A DNA stretch of 7,747 nt from a bacterium (lineage in GTDB: Bacteria > Spirochaetota > UBA4802 > UBA5550): positions 1-7,747 of the forward strand of contig JAAENB010000968.1 in assembly GCA_024224995.1 (NCBI GenBank), read 5' to 3'. Of the stretch, positions 5,509-7,747 are shown one piece after another. The first letter of the stretch is position 1; each line of letters begins with the position of its first letter. The notes below the pieces were generated by a model, which made no database searches, was not told the DNA's origin, and worked only from the letters and a program-made list of their open reading frames with translations. The translations under genes and the position numbers were made by a program.

Positions 5509-6783
5509 ATGAGTAATAATTCTTCAGTATCGGGACGTCAGGTCTATATGGATAATATCCGTTTGTTTATGGTTATTATCGTAATAGTTTTGCATGCTGC
5601 TGCTGCGTATTCAAATCTTCTCCCCTGGTGGGGAGTTCAGGAGCCGGTAAAAAGCCGGGCTTTTGACATGCTGGTTTTATTTGCCGACGGGTTTCAACTG
5701 CCCGTGCTTTATTTTCTCGCGGGCTTTTTTGCCTTCCGGTCTCTTCGGAACAGCGGTCACGGCGGTTTTATGAAATCCAGGTTCAAGCGACTGGGATTGC
5801 CCTTCCTGGTTGTTGGCCTGTTTTTTGTTCCTTTTATATCATATATTTCGCATGTGAGAGCTTTTCCCGAGCCCCTGAGTTTTATTGATTTCTGGCTGGC
5901 TCAAATGAAGACGCTCTTTATTTTTGAGTTTGTTCACTATAAGGATATGGCAACAGGGATGAAACACGCTCTTGATTATTCTCCCTGGCATCTCTGGTTT
6001 ATATCGTTATTGATGCTTTTTTATGGGATTTTCGCGGGAGTTGATTATCTTAAAAAGAAAATTTTTGGACAAAAAGCGGTTCAAGAAGCTGCTCCTGTTA
6101 AAGAACAGAGCGGCCGGTCCATGATCCTGGTTCTGTTGGGAAGTGGTTTTGTTATCGCTCCTGGCATTGCCGGTGCAAGCCTGTTATTTTTTGACTGGTC
6201 ATGGGCGACCTTTAGCGGGTTCTTCATGTTTCAGCCTACCAGAGTTCCTTTGTACGCCGGGCTTTTTGCTCTTGGAATTTATGGCGGTTCCCGGGAGTGG
6301 TTTGTAAAACAGAAGCTGCCAGGGAAACCCTGGGTCTGGGGTCTCTTTAGCGCAATGTTTTCTGTTCTGCTCATTATGTGCATGGGGGCCATGTTTGAGA
6401 CTATTACCCCGGGAGGTTCTTTGAAGCCGGTTCCTTTTGGAATGGCGGTTTTTCACGGTTTTGCCCGGTCTTTTCTCTGTATTGCCTGTATTGGTTTTTC
6501 AGTTACCCTGGCGGAAAAATATTTGAACCGCCCTTCACGGATAGTTGATAGTCTTTCCGGGGTTTCTTATGAGATATACCTGCTTCATTTGCCCATTGTG
6601 GTTATGATGCAGTATCTTGTTGCCGGCCTGCCGGTGCCAATGGGGATTAAATTTGCAATAGTACTCATTGCATCTCTCCTGTTATGCTGGTCTTTTGGCA
6701 AGCAGCTCTTTAAGCCCCGTCCCCGCTGGGCCGCGGCTGTGGCGATTGCTGTTTTCGTGGCTGCGGCGTTTGTTTTGAAATGA
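5509..6783 (+). CDS. Acyltransferase-3 family integral membrane protein
   Basis: The 424-residue polytopic protein has about ten to eleven predicted helices (near 17-38, 52-76, 96-115, 160-182, 204-226, 244-260, 274-296, 312-335, 354-372, 378-395, 405-423). Family marks are R18 and H29 in DNIRLFMVIIVIVLHA, the HLWF motif (161-164) and YEIYLLHLPIVV (354-365). Members transfer acyl or succinyl groups from donors at the inner membrane to exported glycans, lipids or other acceptors (OpgC and OafA are relatives). The acceptor here cannot be read. A long soluble loop lies at about 183-203. The ATG at 5509 has AGGAGG (5498-5503) 5 nt upstream. The TetR gene 243 bp before it, on the same strand, could be a regulator, but the repeat between them makes a shared transcript uncertain. 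A palindrome starts at the base after the TGA. Confidence 0.88.
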   Translation: MSNNSSVSGRQVYMDNIRLFMVIIVIVLHAAAAYSNLLPWWGVQEPVKSRAFDMLVLFADGFQLPVLYFLAGFFAFRSLRNSGHGGFMKSRFKRLGLPFLVVGLFFVPFISYISHVRAFPEPLSFIDFWLAQMKTLFIFEFVHYKDMATGMKHALDYSPWHLWFISLLMLFYGIFAGVDYLKKKIFGQKAVQEAAPVKEQSGRSMILVLLGSGFVIAPGIAGASLLFFDWSWATFSGFFMFQPTRVPLYAGLFALGIYGGSREWFVKQKLPGKPWVWGLFSAMFSVLLIMCMGAMFETITPGGSLKPVPFGMAVFHGFARSFLCIACIGFSVTLAEKYLNRPSRIVDSLSGVSYEIYLLHLPIVVMMQYLVAGLPVPMGIKFAIVLIASLLLCWSFGKQLFKPRPRWAAAVAIAVFVAAAFVLK

Positions 6784-6819
6784 TGCTGTACGGGCACGGC
6801 GAGCCGTGCCCGTACAGCA
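6784..6819. repeat. Palindromic repeat copy 1 (GTACGGGCACGGC core)
   Basis: Arms 6784-6800 and 6803-6819 pair perfectly over 17 bp with only GA at the centre. The element begins directly after the acyltransferase stop. It shares GTA-S-GGGCACGGC and its complement with the palindrome at 7671-7704. There is no T-run on either side, so it is better seen as a REP-like extragenic palindrome, though it could still stall polymerase or protect the mRNA 3' end. Confidence 0.8.
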
Positions 6820-6824
6820 ATCAG

Positions 6825-6852
6825 TTGACAAAATTAAATTATGTTTTATAAA
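6825..6852 (+). promoter_or_regulatory. Sigma-70-type promoter of the flavoprotein gene
   Basis: A perfect TTGACA (6825-6830) is followed after 16 bp by TATAAA (6847-6852), placing the start near 6859 and a leader of about 26 nt. The promoter lies 5 bp past the palindrome, so the flavoprotein gene is probably transcribed on its own. Confidence 0.65.
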
Positions 6853-6884
6853 GGGGGTATAAAAATATAGGTGAGGAGAACTGT

Positions 6885-7496
6885 ATGAAAAAACATATTG
6901 TAGCTGTTATGGGAAGTTACCGGAAAGACGGGATAACACACCAGGCAGTGAAGAGTATGCTTGAAGAATTGGAAACGGGAGGAGCTTCTATTGATGTGAT
7001 TGATCTTCTTGATAAAGATATTAATTTTTGCAATAATTGCAGGTTATGTATGCAGAATGAACCGGAACAGTCAAGAGGGGATTGCGTCCATTCCGACGAT
7101 ATGAATGATATCCTGGATTCTATTGACCGGGCCGACGGGATTATTCTCGCTTCTCCCATTAATATGTTTTCCATTACGGCTCTCATGAAGCGCTTTATGG
7201 AACGCCTTGCTGTTTACGGATACTGGCCCTGGGGCGCGGTAAGTCCATCGCAGAGGAAACAGGACAAACAGAGAACCACCGTTATTCTCACCACAAGCGG
7301 CTCCCCCAAATTCGTTGTTAAGCTCTTTGGCGGAAAATGGACCAAAGCCTTAAAAACGCTGGCAAAGTTTACTCTTGAATCTAAAACCATAAAACGGGTA
7401 CACATCGACGGTGTGGCTAAAATACAGGATCAGGCGTTGAGCCCGAAGCAGGTGGAGAAAGTGAAGAAAGCCGCCCGGGTGTTTGGGGGAGAGTGA
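6885..7496 (+). CDS. Flavodoxin-fold NAD(P)H-dependent oxidoreductase with four-cysteine motif
   Basis: The 203-residue product has a flavodoxin-like fold. HIVAVMGSYRKDGITHQAV (4-22) is the first strand and the FMN phosphate loop, and ADGIILASPINMFSITALMKRFMERL (83-108) is the second flavin-binding strand and helix typical of NADPH-dependent FMN reductases and iron-sulfur flavoproteins. C49, C52, C55 and C67 form CxxCxxC-x11-C in FCNNCRLCMQNEP...GDC, the place where iron-sulfur flavoproteins bind a 4Fe-4S cluster. The last spacing is longer than in characterised members, so cluster binding is a possibility rather than a call. The role would be two-electron transfer to a quinone, flavin or other acceptor in the cytoplasm. 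The ATG at 6885 has AGGAG (6874-6878) 6 nt upstream. Its TGA is the first triplet of dispersed repeat copy B. Confidence 0.87.
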   Translation: MKKHIVAVMGSYRKDGITHQAVKSMLEELETGGASIDVIDLLDKDINFCNNCRLCMQNEPEQSRGDCVHSDDMNDILDSIDRADGIILASPINMFSITALMKRFMERLAVYGYWPWGAVSPSQRKQDKQRTTVILTTSGSPKFVVKLFGGKWTKALKTLAKFTLESKTIKRVHIDGVAKIQDQALSPKQVEKVKKAARVFGGE

Positions 7497-7595
7497 CCGG
7501 TGGCCCTGTGGGCCGGGTGATCGGTGATCGGTGATCGGTAAAGAATAGCATCTGCGAAGCCGGGAAAAATAGGTCAGAAACTGTGTCGATACCGG
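7494..7595 (+). repeat. Dispersed repeat copy B after the flavoprotein gene
   Basis: It starts at the TGA stop: TGACCGGT, a GGCCC/GGGCC stem (7502-7506/7510-7514), three GGTGATC units, GGTAAAGAAT, then AGAAACTGTG (7576-7585) and ATACCGG (7589-7595). It matches copy A part by part; the stem is kept while the loop differs (TGT here, CGGA in A). An AGCATCT/AGATGCT inverted pair (7547-7553/7610-7616) spans its 3' half. The rest of the tail to 7670 shows no gene. Confidence 0.75.
7516..7543 (+). repeat. Heptamer tandem tract 4, (GGTGATC)3
   Basis: Three perfect GGTGATC units (7516-7536) end in GGTAAAG. TGA at 7518, 7525 and 7532 covers the three forward frames. It differs from tract 3 by a single base per unit, the same in all three units, so the copies within a tract have changed together. 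Confidence 0.85.
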
Positions 7596-7670
7596 GGTCA
7601 ATTTTACGAAGATGCTCCGGGCAAGGGTTTGGTTCTGAGGAGGGATGCGACTCCTGCGAGGGGATCGGTA

Positions 7671-7704
7671 CGTGTAGGGGCACGGCGCGCCGTGCCCCTA
7701 CACG
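7671..7704. repeat. Palindromic repeat copy 2 (GTAGGGGCACGGC core)
   Basis: A perfect 34-bp palindrome with 17-bp arms and no spacer (CGTGTAGGGGCACGGCG and its complement). Against copy 1, the C/G pair at 6791/6812 is replaced by G/C at 7677/7698, a compensatory change that keeps the stem. It lies in the non-coding end of the window. Confidence 0.8.
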
Positions 7705-7714
7705 GTGTTTATTT

Positions 7715-7727
7715 GGGGTTTAACCCC
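7715..7727. other. Short palindrome GGGGTTTAACCCC
   Basis: A 6-bp perfect inverted repeat around a single T near the window edge. It may be an operator half or part of a gene start beyond the window; nothing else supports a role. Confidence 0.25.
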
Positions 7728-7747
7728 TCCGTGGTGTTGACCCGGGA

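Noticed and set aside
5286..7543. Tandem repeats as a CRISPR array
   Set aside because: The units are 7 bp and contiguous, with no spacers and no cas genes.
7417..7683. Open frames on the - strand over the 3' end of the flavoprotein gene and repeat B
   Set aside because: They are composed of repeat translation (HRSPITRP-type runs) and overlap a real gene.
6784..7704. GC-rich palindromes as intrinsic terminators
   Set aside because: Neither is followed by a T-run on either strand; the shared core with paired changes fits a repeat family better.

Overview
The window reads as a stretch of bacterial chromosome with ordinary housekeeping and accessory genes. Evidence for a bacterium is the run of GGAGG-type ribosome binding sites, sigma-70-like promoters (TTGACA-17-TATTAT, TTGACA-16-TATAAA) and short intergenic gaps. 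The protein families present are widespread, so the sequence does not fix the phylum. The Sec signal peptide and NAD salvage enzymes fit a heterotrophic bacterium. The moderate GC content and dispersed intergenic repeats would suit an environmental anaerobe (Spirochaetota or Desulfobacterota are guesses only).

Layout. 1-821 (-) is an EamA/DMT-type permease that runs off the left edge. It faces away from a NAD-salvage pair on the + strand, pncB (936-2141) and pncA (2185-2748), across a compact divergent promoter region. A three-gene set on the - strand follows: a small two-helix membrane protein (4396-4145), a HAD-family phosphatase that appears to start at ATT (4149-3466), and an unrecognised secreted protein (3421-2741) that converges on pncA and overlaps its end by 8 bp. 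A second divergent region (4397-4614) carries a 48-bp perfect palindrome and a second 31-bp palindrome in front of a CecR-like TetR regulator (4615-5265, TTG start). Next are an acyltransferase-3 family membrane protein (5509-6783) and a flavodoxin-fold protein with four cysteines (6885-7496).

How the genes work together. PncA deamidates nicotinamide to nicotinate and PncB turns nicotinate into NaMN, so the pair makes up the deamidating NAD-salvage route. The TetR regulator probably controls itself through the palindrome over its promoter. It may also control the downstream acyltransferase, but a repeat element separates the two genes and a functional link is inference only. The - strand trio looks like one transcription unit, with the membrane protein and HAD gene overlapping by 1 nt.

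The most distinctive signal is in the intergenic DNA. Four heptanucleotide tandem tracts sit just downstream of four different stop codons, always in the sense of the gene. In three of them the heptamer contains a stop codon, so three copies place a stop in all three forward frames. Two tracts belong to a longer dispersed repeat shared by the 3' ends of the TetR and flavoprotein genes. Two near-identical 34-36 bp GC-rich palindromes, differing by paired compensatory changes, lie after the last two genes. No CRISPR array, tRNA, rRNA, transposase or phage gene was seen.
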